Assembly (NCBI RefSeq): GCF_029892445.1 | Contig: NZ_JARXVJ010000001.1 | Coordinates: forward strand, 1,674,001-1,738,000 | Length of the DNA stretch: 64,000 nt | Source: Chryseobacterium sp. H1D6B | Lineage (GTDB): Bacteria > Bacteroidota > Bacteroidia > Flavobacteriales > Weeksellaceae | Reading direction: 5' to 3' | Part shown: piece after piece, positions 51,985 to 60,616 of the stretch | How the letters are laid out: the number at the start of each line of letters is the position of its first letter | Numbering within the stretch: the first letter of the stretch is position 1 | Notes under the pieces: generated by a model | The model's database searches: none | Told to the model about the DNA's origin: nothing | What the model saw: the letters and a program-made list of their open reading frames with translations, nothing else | Position numbers and translations under genes: made by a program

Positions 51985-52983
51985 TTATGATATAGTGTGC
52001 TTAATCACACTGGTTACATTTTCAGGAGTCCATTCTACTCTTTTTACAAAATCTTTTTCCCTGACAGGGCAGTCTTTAATTTGGCAGACAGGGCATGAAA
52101 TAGGCCTGCAGTCATCCATATGAAAATTAAATTCAACTGTTCTTTTTGTATTGTTTGCCAGCAGGATAATTACATTTTCCATTTCTTTATGAGCGTCACG
52201 GAGGCTGTAATACCACGGTAGTGTAATGTGGGCATCAATATGAAGGGAAGCGCCGAACTGCTGGATCTTCATGTTATGTACATCAATCCACTCTGTTTTT
52301 CTGTTGTTTTCAAGAACCTCTACTATTTGGTTTAAAAGATCAGGATCCTGTTCATCCATAATGCCGCTTAATGATTTTCTTACAATCTTGTAGCCTACAA
52401 AAATGATATAACACCCGAAAATTAATGCAACGGCAGAATCTATCCAATAAATTTTAGTAAAATAAACAATTACTAAACTTAATACAACGCCTAGCGTAGT
52501 AATAGTATCAGACTGCAGGTGCTTTCCTGAAGAAATAAGTACCAGCGAGTTTTCTCTTTTTCCTTTTTTAATTGAAATATAGCCTAAAAAGTAGTTAACT
52601 ACGGCAGTTACGGCTATAATCAGAATTCCGCAGTCTAATTTATCCAATACTTTACCGGTTATTAAGCCGTCAACGCCCTCGTAAATAATCAGAAGACCCG
52701 CTATGGCGATCAATGCGCCTTCTATTCCGGATGTTACAAATTCTACTTTTCCATGTCCGTACGGGTGGTCTTCGTCTTTAGGTTTGGAAGCTATGTGCAG
52801 GGAATACAATCCCATAAATGCACTGATGACGTTTACGATACTTTCCATAGCATCAGAAAATACAGCGTCTGAATTCGTTAATTTCCAGGCGGCGAGTTTT
52901 CCGATAAATAATATGACTCCAAAAACTGCAATAAGTTTTTGAAAGCCTATTTTATCCTTATTGTTATCCTTCTTATTATTCAT
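51985..52983 (-). CDS. Cation diffusion facilitator family transporter
   Basis: This 332-residue inner membrane metal/proton antiporter has six membrane segments. The zinc-site pattern is in SDAMESIVNVISAFMGLY and DEDHPYGHGKVEFVTSGIEG, with SDTITTLGVVLSL as the second metal-binding helix. The cytoplasmic C-terminal domain has the usual HIDAHITLPW. It then extends into a Cys-rich tail DDCRPISCPVCQIKDCPV (C-x4-C-x2-C-x4-C), not part of the canonical family, which may bind metal. Zinc, cobalt, iron or manganese are possible substrates. Confidence 0.92.
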   Translation of the reverse strand: MNNKKDNNKDKIGFQKLIAVFGVILFIGKLAAWKLTNSDAVFSDAMESIVNVISAFMGLYSLHIASKPKDEDHPYGHGKVEFVTSGIEGALIAIAGLLIIYEGVDGLITGKVLDKLDCGILIIAVTAVVNYFLGYISIKKGKRENSLVLISSGKHLQSDTITTLGVVLSLVIVYFTKIYWIDSAVALIFGCYIIFVGYKIVRKSLSGIMDEQDPDLLNQIVEVLENNRKTEWIDVHNMKIQQFGASLHIDAHITLPWYYSLRDAHKEMENVIILLANNTKRTVEFNFHMDDCRPISCPVCQIKDCPVREKDFVKRVEWTPENVTSVIKHTIS

Positions 52984-52994
52984 AGTTTGATAAA

Positions 52995-53024
52995 AAAAAG
53001 AATCTCTGTTGGGAGACTCTTTTT
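52995..53024 (-). terminator. Terminator after asd
   Basis: AAAAAGA-TCTC pairs with GAGA-TCTTTTT around one mismatch and a 6-base loop, 13 bases after the asd stop on the minus strand. Confidence 0.65.
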
Positions 53025-53036
53025 CTTTTTGTTAGT

Positions 53037-54029
53037 TTATACTAAGTTATTTTCTACTAGGTATTCTGCGATCTGTACTGCGTTGGTTGCAGCTCCTTTT
53101 CGCAGGTTGTCGGCCACTATCCAGAGATTGAGTGTTTTAGGCTGGGAAAGATCCCTCCTTATTCTTCCGACGAAGACCTCGTCCTTGCCTTCAGAATATA
53201 GAGGCATGGGATATTCGTTGTTTTTCACATTATCCATAACGACAACTCCTGGAGTTTCTGATAAGATCTTTCTTACTTCATCTAAATCAAATTCATTTTC
53301 AAATTCGATATTTACACTTTCAGAATGACCTCCCTGAACAGGAACTCTTACTGCAGTTGCAGTTAAATTAAATGTGTCATCACCCAAAATCTTTTTAGGC
53401 TCTTTCATTAATTTAATTTCTTCTTTAGTATAATCATCATCAGAAAAAACATCACAATGAGGAAGTGCATTTTTGAAAATCTGATAAGGATATACTTTTG
53501 GAATGGAATCGTCACCGTTAATTTCCCCGTTTAATTGGTCGACTGCCGCTTTACCAGTTCCTGTTACAGACTGATAAGTAGAAACAACCACTCTTTTTAA
53601 ATCGTATTTCTTATTCAAAGGTCCTAAAACCATTACTAATTGAATGGTAGAACAGTTTGGATTGGCAATAATTTTATCTTCTTTCGTTAAAACGGCTGCA
53701 TTGATCTCAGGAACCACTAATTTTTTATCAGGATCCATTCTCCATGCTGAAGAATTATCAATTACAGTAATACCTGCCGCTGCAAATTTTGGAGCATATT
53801 CAAGAGAAGTTGATCCTCCCGCTGAAAAAATGGCAATATCAGGTTTAGCGGCTATAGCGTCATTTATGCTTACAATCGTATATTCTTCCTGTTTATACTT
53901 CACCTTCTTACCTATAGATCTTTCCGAAGCTACCGGAATTAATTCTGTTACAGGGAAGTTTCTTTCCTCCAAAACTTTAAGCATAACTTGTCCAACCATT
54001 CCGGTTGATCCTACTACAGCTACTTTCAT
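53037..54029 (-). CDS. asd: Aspartate-semialdehyde dehydrogenase
   Basis: This 330-residue enzyme of the aspartate family pathway makes aspartate semialdehyde for lysine/diaminopimelate, threonine and methionine. It has the NADP-binding VAVVGSTGMVGQVMLKVLEER, the active-site Cys in IANPNCSTIQLVM, STYQSVTGTGKAAVDQL and the catalytic His in RVPVQGGHSESV. It is 32 bases downstream of a small membrane protein gene that carries the -7 element, so the two are probably co-transcribed. Confidence 0.96.
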   Translation of the reverse strand: MKVAVVGSTGMVGQVMLKVLEERNFPVTELIPVASERSIGKKVKYKQEEYTIVSINDAIAAKPDIAIFSAGGSTSLEYAPKFAAAGITVIDNSSAWRMDPDKKLVVPEINAAVLTKEDKIIANPNCSTIQLVMVLGPLNKKYDLKRVVVSTYQSVTGTGKAAVDQLNGEINGDDSIPKVYPYQIFKNALPHCDVFSDDDYTKEEIKLMKEPKKILGDDTFNLTATAVRVPVQGGHSESVNIEFENEFDLDEVRKILSETPGVVVMDNVKNNEYPMPLYSEGKDEVFVGRIRRDLSQPKTLNLWIVADNLRKGAATNAVQIAEYLVENNLV

Positions 54030-54061
54030 TTTAATGATTAAAAATTATAAGGGTTAATATA

Positions 54062-54493
54062 TTATGCCCCAAAGACTCTTGTCCAAGGGAACGCGAATGC
54101 AAATAAACCAACTGCTATAAGTCCCATAATTACAATTCCTAAAGAAATCGTAGGGTTAGTTTTCACTTTTTTATTGATAATTGTCATCAATACAGCAGCG
54201 ATTAACATAGAAAATGGATGTTCAACATATTGAAATCTCAGGTCTGCATTTTTCATTACTGATCCCATATCAAGACCTTTTGTAAAATTCATTATAAGCA
54301 TGATGATCCCGATTAGAAACTGAACATGGAAAAAGATCATAGTGAAGAGGGTAGTCTTCTTTAAAAATTTATTCACTTTTCCGCTGAAACCAAACATGGT
54401 TGCTAAAAGTGCAATGATAAATAATGTTACTAAAACCAGTTCCAGATATGCAAAACCTTTGTGAGCACTAAGTAAAATCTTGTAAAAATCCAT
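54062..54493 (-). CDS. Small four-helix membrane protein (cytochrome-b-like)
   Basis: This 143-residue protein has four hydrophobic segments (YLELVLVTLFIIALLATMFG, TTLFTMIFFHVQFLIGIIMLIM, FSMLIAAVLMTIINKK, SLGIVIMGLIAVGLFAFAFP). His residues at the membrane edges (SAHKGFAY, FFHVQF, VEHPFSM) could coordinate haem, as in proteins loosely called cytochrome b in flavobacteria. This is not proven by sequence. It precedes asd in a likely operon. Its function is unknown. Confidence 0.7.
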   Translation of the reverse strand: MDFYKILLSAHKGFAYLELVLVTLFIIALLATMFGFSGKVNKFLKKTTLFTMIFFHVQFLIGIIMLIMNFTKGLDMGSVMKNADLRFQYVEHPFSMLIAAVLMTIINKKVKTNPTISLGIVIMGLIAVGLFAFAFPWTRVFGA

Positions 54494-54521
54494 AATCTAT
54501 TTTTTCTTTTTTTCTAATACA

Positions 54522-54529
54522 CAAATATA
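54522..54529 (-). promoter_or_regulatory. -7 element of the membrane protein-asd operon
   Basis: On the minus strand this reads TATATTTG (TANNTTTG), 28 bases before the ATG at 54493. Confidence 0.5.
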
Positions 54530-54534
54530 ACAAA

Positions 54535-54557
54535 AATCCCGGCGATAAGCCGGGATT
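54535..54557 (-). terminator. Terminator after the TonB receptor gene
   Basis: AATCCCGGC / GCCGGGATT forms a 9-bp GC-rich stem with a 5-base loop and a T run on the minus strand. Confidence 0.85.
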
Positions 54558-54588
54558 GATATTTATAAAATCTAATGTTTTTATATGA

Positions 54589-57189
54589 TTAGAAGTTGAA
54601 AGATAATGTAGCAGCCCATGTTCTACCGAAACCGAATAATACACGGTTATCAGTAGCAAGACCATTATACATATATCCTAGATCTTGATAGCTTTTTTTA
54701 GCTGTATTGGCTGTTCCGTCAGCTAATTTTGAAGGAGCATCAGAAGCGAATACATTTGTTGAAGCATCAGAAATATAAGTAGTATCAAAAAGGTTATAAA
54801 CGTTTGCACCAATAGTGAAATATTGATTAGCGTCTTTTAATCTTAATTTATAAGAGATACCTAAGTCAAATAAATTGAAATCAGGCAACTGTAATACTCC
54901 TCTGTCTTGTGCGCTCTGGTTAGAGAAAGTAGCAATGTCAATTGATGAATATACTTTTCCAACATATCTCCAAGTACCATAGATACTAAGGTCTTTTACT
55001 GGTTTTACAGTAGCACCTAATGAAGCTGTCATTTGAGGAATACTGTTGTTGCTTGTTCCTCCTACTTTTACTTTATCTAAATAAAGAGTTGTAGAACTAG
55101 AATTACCAGCTACAGTAATTGGGTTGTTATTGTCATCAAAGGTAGCTCCTGTAGCATTTCCTTTGTAGTAGTAATCTCCCCAAGAGAACATCCCTTGAAA
55201 TTCTAAGAAGTTTGTAGGTTTGTAAGTTCCATCGAATTCAACACCTTGGTGGATTTCAGTGATACCGTTGATCTCTGCATATCCTGTAACAGTTGACTGG
55301 TCAGGAAGTGTGAAAGTCTGGTTAGTTCTTCTTAGCCATCTGTTTCTCCATTCAGTTCTATATAAGTTTAAGTTTGCAGTGAATTTTCCTGATCTAAATC
55401 CGTATCCAACTTCTGCAGAGAAAATTTTCTCGTTAGTAAGGCTAGGGTTAACCACCTGCTGGTTACTAGGATATACTGTGTTAAGGAAAGGCTGTTTGCT
55501 GTAATAACCTATGTTTGCGAAAACATTGTTATGTTCATCGATGTTGTAGTTTGCTCCTCCTTTAACGTTGTATCCAAAAAGATTTTTAAATCCTGTTTTC
55601 GTATTTACAACTTGTCCTTGCTGCTTGGTGATTCCGTCTTGAACGAAGTTGTCAATTCTTTGATATCCTTGGTTAGAAACTGATCCTTGTAAGAATGCAG
55701 ATAAATTATTTTTAGAATATTCTACCTGTGCAAATCCACTGTACCAAATAACTTCTCCGTCATTGCTGTACCCGATTTGATCCTGGATTGGAGCTGTTTT
55801 CCCTCCAAATGGGTTCCAAGAAAGCTTTTGGTAATCATAAGTATTACTTACGATGTTTGGAGCAATATTTTTGTTAGCATTATCCTTGTATCCTGAAGCT
55901 CCATATAGATCTGAAGCTACCTGGTAGTGGTATCCATAATAATATCTGTCATCAGTACCCACAGAGAAATTCCAGTTGTCATTAATTTTGTGCTGGAAGT
56001 TTGCTAAAACACCATACCAGTTGTGAGAGTTAATACTTGCTCTACGGATAAGTGTGCTTCCTGCAGCAGCAGTATTTACATTAACTGCTTGGTTAGCGGC
56101 AAAAACGGCATCGTAGTTGAAGTGTCCCATGTTGTCATAATAACCTGTCATGGACTTTCCACCTACTTTTCCTATATCACCAGTTCCGCCACCTCTACCG
56201 TTAGACATGTAGAAAACTGTACTTAATTTAGACTTGTCATTGATTGTAAAATCCCAGTTCACCATCATTACCGGCTTAGAGTAATAATTAGATCTGTTGG
56301 CTAATGCTACTTTCTTTCCTTCAGCATTTGTGTAATATCCGTAGTCAGAGTTATACTGTCTGTATGGAGATCCGTCATGATCAGGATTATAGTTGATGTA
56401 GTTTTGGATTGTAGAAGAGTAAGTTCTTTGATCATGCCACTGAGGAGATGAAGTCAAAGTAAACTGTAAGTTATGTCTTTTGTTAGGCTGATACCCTAAT
56501 GCGAAGAAATAGGTGTAAGCTTCATAATCAGTATTTTCGATATAAGTCCCACCTGCTTGTCTGCTCATTAAGAATGAAGAAGACCATCCGTTCTCAGATT
56601 TTCCAGTGTTATAAGCAAAAGAAGTTTTTAAATAATCATTATTACCAACTCCTAATCTTATTACACCTCCTTTTTTCATATCTGCAGATTTTGTCAGGAA
56701 GTTGATAGTACCTCCAACAGATGCAATAGCAAGTTTAGAAGAACCTAAACCTCTTTGTACCTGTAGTGTACTCGTTACATCTTGTAATCCAGTCCAGTTA
56801 GAAAAATAAACAGTACCGCCTTCCATATCATTTACAGGCATACCGTTTACCATTACTGCAATGTTTCTAGATTCGAATCCTCTAATGACAATTTGAGAGT
56901 CTCCGAAACCACCTCCACCTTTAGTAGCGTAAACAGATGGAGTTGTATTCAAAATTTCAGGAAGCTCTTGGTTTCCTAATCTTTCTAAAATTTGTGCAGC
57001 TTTAATAGTAGATACTGCAACAGGTGTTTTTCTATCTTTTGCGATATCTGTGACACCTTGTAAAATAACCTCCTCAATGTCTTTAGACCTTGTAGATTGT
57101 ACAGTGTCCTGAGTTTGTTGAGCGTAATAAACACTAGCCGTAGAAAGCGTAATAGCTACAGTAAGTATTGATTTGTTGATTAATTTCAT
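54589..57189 (-). CDS. TonB-dependent receptor
   Basis: This 866-residue outer membrane transporter has a signal peptide (MKLINKSILTVAITLSTASVYYAQ), a plug domain (about 45-165: LPEILNTTPSVYATKGGGGFGDSQIVIRGF, VMVNGMPVNDMEGG) and a beta-barrel ending in RTWAATLSFNF. It lacks the N-terminal CarboxypepD_reg domain seen on SusC-type receptors, and there is no SusD-like partner. The neighbours (asd operon downstream, nadC upstream) do not indicate the substrate. It is a single-gene unit ending in a strong terminator. Confidence 0.92.
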   Translation of the reverse strand: MKLINKSILTVAITLSTASVYYAQQTQDTVQSTRSKDIEEVILQGVTDIAKDRKTPVAVSTIKAAQILERLGNQELPEILNTTPSVYATKGGGGFGDSQIVIRGFESRNIAVMVNGMPVNDMEGGTVYFSNWTGLQDVTSTLQVQRGLGSSKLAIASVGGTINFLTKSADMKKGGVIRLGVGNNDYLKTSFAYNTGKSENGWSSSFLMSRQAGGTYIENTDYEAYTYFFALGYQPNKRHNLQFTLTSSPQWHDQRTYSSTIQNYINYNPDHDGSPYRQYNSDYGYYTNAEGKKVALANRSNYYSKPVMMVNWDFTINDKSKLSTVFYMSNGRGGGTGDIGKVGGKSMTGYYDNMGHFNYDAVFAANQAVNVNTAAAGSTLIRRASINSHNWYGVLANFQHKINDNWNFSVGTDDRYYYGYHYQVASDLYGASGYKDNANKNIAPNIVSNTYDYQKLSWNPFGGKTAPIQDQIGYSNDGEVIWYSGFAQVEYSKNNLSAFLQGSVSNQGYQRIDNFVQDGITKQQGQVVNTKTGFKNLFGYNVKGGANYNIDEHNNVFANIGYYSKQPFLNTVYPSNQQVVNPSLTNEKIFSAEVGYGFRSGKFTANLNLYRTEWRNRWLRRTNQTFTLPDQSTVTGYAEINGITEIHQGVEFDGTYKPTNFLEFQGMFSWGDYYYKGNATGATFDDNNNPITVAGNSSSTTLYLDKVKVGGTSNNSIPQMTASLGATVKPVKDLSIYGTWRYVGKVYSSIDIATFSNQSAQDRGVLQLPDFNLFDLGISYKLRLKDANQYFTIGANVYNLFDTTYISDASTNVFASDAPSKLADGTANTAKKSYQDLGYMYNGLATDNRVLFGFGRTWAATLSFNF

Positions 57190-57399
57190 AATCGTTAGTA
57201 ATAGTTAGATTTAAATTTTATGCAAAAATCGGTAAATAAAATTTAACTAATATTAACTATATGTTAATTTTTAACGAATACAAATAATGATTAAGTAGTT
57301 GGTTTTCAGTTTAATAAACAAAAAATGAATTTTTGTGTGAAAAAAATCATATTATTTAATTTTTAATAAAAAGGGGTCATTTTTATTAAAAATACAATA

Positions 57400-58260
57400 C
57401 TATTTCACGGCTTTGAGGCTTAAATCGATATTCTCTGCAGAGTGAGTAAGGGCTCCAGCTGAAATATAGGTAACTCCTGTAGAGGCAATTTCTTTTAACG
57501 TATCTCTAGTAATTCCTCCTGAAGCTTCAGACTCGCATGAGCCGTTAATCATTTTTACAGCCTGCTTCATAGTTTTTACATCCATGTTGTCAAGCATGAT
57601 TCTGTCTGCTTTAGCTTTAATTGCTTCTTGAACCTCCTCCAGATTTCTGGTTTCTACTTCGATTTTTAGTTTCTTTTTGTTCTTTTTGATATAATCTTTC
57701 GCCATAGCTACAGCATTGGTAATGCTTCCGTTGTAATCAATATGATTGTCTTTCAGCATGATCATATCGTAAAGACCATATCTGTGATTGGTTCCGCCGC
57801 CGATTGCAACAGCCCATTTTTCACATATCCTGAAATTAGGAGTTGTTTTTCTGGTATCTAGTAATTTGGTTTTTGTTCCAACCAGCCTTGCGTCCCAATC
57901 GTGGGTAAGCGTTGCGATCCCGCTCATTCTCTGCATGCAGTTTAAAATAAGTCTTTCAGTGGAAAGTATTGATCTTGCACTTCCTGTAACGATGAAAGCT
58001 ACGTCGCCAGCTGCCGCAGTTTCTCCATCTTTGATGAAGGTTTCAACTTTTAAGTTTTTATCAAAAGTGTTGAAAATAATTGCAGCTAGTTCAACGCCTG
58101 CAAGAATGCAGTTCTGTTTTACTAAAAGCTTGGCGCTCTGTTCTAAATCTTTTGGTATGGTTGAAAGGGTAGAGTGGTCTCCGTCTTGAATGTCTTCCTC
58201 AATCGCAGATTTTATAAATGTCTTAAGTGCTTTATCCGTTACGTAGTTTGGTCTTTTCAT
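57400..58260 (-). CDS. nadC: Nicotinate-nucleotide pyrophosphorylase (carboxylating)
   Basis: This 286-residue cytoplasmic enzyme converts quinolinate and PRPP to nicotinate mononucleotide with release of carbon dioxide. It has ILNCMQRMSGIATLTHDW, TKLLDTRKTTPNFRICEKWAVAIGGGTNHRYGLYDMIMLKDNHI, KIEVETRNLEEVQEA and ASGGITRDTLKEIASTGVTYISAGALTHS. It is 15 bases downstream of nadB in the de novo NAD operon. The quinolinate synthase gene nadA is not in the window. Confidence 0.97.
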   Translation of the reverse strand: MKRPNYVTDKALKTFIKSAIEEDIQDGDHSTLSTIPKDLEQSAKLLVKQNCILAGVELAAIIFNTFDKNLKVETFIKDGETAAAGDVAFIVTGSARSILSTERLILNCMQRMSGIATLTHDWDARLVGTKTKLLDTRKTTPNFRICEKWAVAIGGGTNHRYGLYDMIMLKDNHIDYNGSITNAVAMAKDYIKKNKKKLKIEVETRNLEEVQEAIKAKADRIMLDNMDVKTMKQAVKMINGSCESEASGGITRDTLKEIASTGVTYISAGALTHSAENIDLSLKAVK

Positions 58261-58275
58261 TTTTTTTGTATTCTT

Positions 58276-59847
58276 TTATACTAAATCCTTGTTATAAAAT
58301 GCTCCCTTGTTTTCAGTCATTTCCATAGATTGTGTAATGATGAGGTAGGCAACGGTAGTTAGATTTCTTAATTCTGACAGCTGAGGGGAAAGAATGGAGT
58401 AGTGATAGATTTCATTAACAGCGGCTGCAATTTCCTGATGTTTCTGGAAGGCCATTTTTAAACGTTTGTTACTCCTTACTATACCCACCAGATCACTCAT
58501 CATTTCCTGAAGCTGTTTTCTTAGATAGCTGACAATGACCATCTCATCCATGATTTTCATCCCTTCTTCATTCCATTCAGGAACTGCTTTTAAATCATCA
58601 AAATTAAATTGGTTTTCTTTTAAAAGTTTTACAGTTTTCATGGCTGCATTATGTCCAAAAACCAATCCTTCGAGTAAAGAATTGGAAGCAAGCCGGTTTG
58701 CTCCGTGAAGTCCTGAGTTTGTACATTCTCCTACAGCAAATAAATTTTTTATAGAAGACTGTCCGTCTTTGTCTACTTCGATGCCGCCCATCAGATAATG
58801 GCACGCTGGAACTACTGGGATCAGCTGGCTGAAAGGATCAATTCCTTCTTCAGTGCACTTTTTATAAATATTTGGAAAGTGTTCAAGGAATTTTTCTCTG
58901 TCCATTTCACGGCAGTCTAAACCTGCATATTCATCACCGGAAATTTTCATTTCATTATCAATAGCTCTTGCTACGATATCTCTTGAGGCTAATTCTTCAC
59001 GCTCGTCATATTTCTGCATGAATCTCTCGCCTCTTTTTGTTCTTAATTTAGCACCGTCTCCACGAACGGCTTCAGAAATTAAAAATAGCATTCCATCAAT
59101 CTTGCTGTACAAAGCGGTTGGATGAAACTGATAATACTGCATATTGGAAACCTTGCCGTTTGCACGGGCTACAAAAGCAATTCCGTCACCTGTTGCAATA
59201 GTAGGATTGGTTGTGTTTTTATAAACATGTCCGGCTCCTCCGGTTGCGGTCAAAGTGATCTTAGAGGTGATCTTTTTTATTATTTTAGATTTTTCGTCTA
59301 ATATATAGGCGCCATAACAGTGAATGTCGCCTTCATGTGCTTCTTTTCCCGGAACGTGGTGCTGTGTAATAATGTCAATAACATAATGGTGGTCCAGAAT
59401 TTCAATGTTTGGACTTCTGTTGGCTGTTTCTAAAAGAGCTCTTTCTATCTCAAAGCCTGTAATGTCTTTATGGTGTACAATTCTGTTTTCTGTGTGGCCG
59501 CCTTCTCTTCCTAGTGCAAACTCACCGTTTTTCATATCGAAATTCGCGCCCCATTCTACAATTTCGTTGAATCTGGCCGGAGCTTCTCTTACTACCATTT
59601 CTACAACATCACGTTTGCTTTCGCCGTCTCCGGCACGCATGGTATCTTCAATATGTTTTTCAAAATTATCTTTTTCAAGATCGGTGACTACGGCTAATCC
59701 TCCTTGTGCATATTTGGTGTTGCTTTCGTCTTCATCAGATTTTGTTACAATGATTATTTTGGCATCAGGAAACTGCTCAGAAACTTTAATGGCATAAGAA
59801 AGTCCCGAAATACCGGAACCAATTACTAATACATCCGCTTTTATCAT
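58276..59847 (-). CDS. nadB: L-aspartate oxidase
   Basis: This 523-residue flavoprotein oxidises aspartate to iminoaspartate for NAD synthesis. It has the FAD-binding VIGSGISGLSYAIKV, TKYAQGGLAVV, the substrate region QYYQFHPTALY, and HYLMGGIEVDKDGQSSIKNLFAVGECTNSGLHGANRLASNSLLEGLVFG. The C-terminal helical domain is normal. It lies between a nitroreductase-family gene (22 bases upstream) and nadC (15 bases downstream), all on the minus strand. Confidence 0.96.
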   Translation of the reverse strand: MIKADVLVIGSGISGLSYAIKVSEQFPDAKIIIVTKSDEDESNTKYAQGGLAVVTDLEKDNFEKHIEDTMRAGDGESKRDVVEMVVREAPARFNEIVEWGANFDMKNGEFALGREGGHTENRIVHHKDITGFEIERALLETANRSPNIEILDHHYVIDIITQHHVPGKEAHEGDIHCYGAYILDEKSKIIKKITSKITLTATGGAGHVYKNTTNPTIATGDGIAFVARANGKVSNMQYYQFHPTALYSKIDGMLFLISEAVRGDGAKLRTKRGERFMQKYDEREELASRDIVARAIDNEMKISGDEYAGLDCREMDREKFLEHFPNIYKKCTEEGIDPFSQLIPVVPACHYLMGGIEVDKDGQSSIKNLFAVGECTNSGLHGANRLASNSLLEGLVFGHNAAMKTVKLLKENQFNFDDLKAVPEWNEEGMKIMDEMVIVSYLRKQLQEMMSDLVGIVRSNKRLKMAFQKHQEIAAAVNEIYHYSILSPQLSELRNLTTVAYLIITQSMEMTENKGAFYNKDLV

Positions 59848-59869
59848 ATGCTTGCTTTAAGACAATTGT

Positions 59870-60496
59870 CTAAATAAATTTAAACAATTTTTCGTTTGGT
59901 TTTCTTACTTTTTTCATGTGCTGGAAGTGGTCTTCTTCGGAACGGTAGCCCAGCGCTAAAGTAACGGTCACTTTCTCTGTTTTAGTATCTATATTGAGAA
60001 CTTCTTCTATGAGATCCTGACGGAATCCTTCCATGGGACAGGTGTCAATATTTTCAATCGCAGCAGCATACATTAAATTGGCTAGTACTATATAAGACTG
60101 CTTTTCTGCCCAGTTGAAAATTTCATCACTGGTTTTTTGGGTAATGTGCTGGTTGATGCTGTTTTTAAAAAGATCAAGTTTCTCTAACGGTATATTTCTC
60201 ACATCAGAAATATGATTGAAATAACCATGAATATAGCTTGGATCAATTGTTTTTTTAGAAATGATAACCACCAAATGGGAACAAGTGGAGATTTGTGAAG
60301 GATTGTAAAATGCTGGAATTAACTGCTGTTTTTTTTCTTCACTTTCAACAACTAAAATTTTATAAGGCTGAAGTCCCAGCGAACTTGCCGCCAGTTTTCC
60401 TGATTCAAGAATGTTATGAAGTATTTCTTGAGGAATAATTTCGGTGTTAAATTTCTTCACAGAATATCTTCTGCTTAAAGCTTCCAAATAATTCAT
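59870..60496 (-). CDS. Nitroreductase family NAD(P)H-dependent oxidoreductase
   Basis: This 208-residue FMN-dependent protein has the nitroreductase start NYLEALSRRYSVKKFN, SSLGLQPYKILVV, and the C-terminal ENIDTCPMEGFRQDLIEEVLNI and VTLALGYRSEEDHF. Substrates of such enzymes range from quinones to nitroaromatics and cannot be deduced. Leading the nadB-nadC operon hints at a redox link with NAD metabolism, but the position may be coincidental. Confidence 0.9.
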   Translation of the reverse strand: MNYLEALSRRYSVKKFNTEIIPQEILHNILESGKLAASSLGLQPYKILVVESEEKKQQLIPAFYNPSQISTCSHLVVIISKKTIDPSYIHGYFNHISDVRNIPLEKLDLFKNSINQHITQKTSDEIFNWAEKQSYIVLANLMYAAAIENIDTCPMEGFRQDLIEEVLNIDTKTEKVTVTLALGYRSEEDHFQHMKKVRKPNEKLFKFI

Positions 60497-60566
60497 AAGA
60501 CAAATTTAAGAATTGGATATGAATAAAGGAGGCTTAAAATGAAATATCTGCTTATAATTACTATAA

Positions 60567-60598
60567 AAAGAATCACCCCAGTTTTGGAGTGATTCTTT
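60567..60598 (-). terminator. Terminator after the first T9SS type B gene
   Basis: AAAGAATCAC / GTGATTCTTT forms a 10-bp outer stem with inner CCA/TGG pairing. It resembles the terminator at 63110-63136 of the paralogous gene (shared AATCAC / GTGATT). Confidence 0.75.
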
Positions 60599-60616
60599 AT
60601 GAGAAGGCTGTTGATA

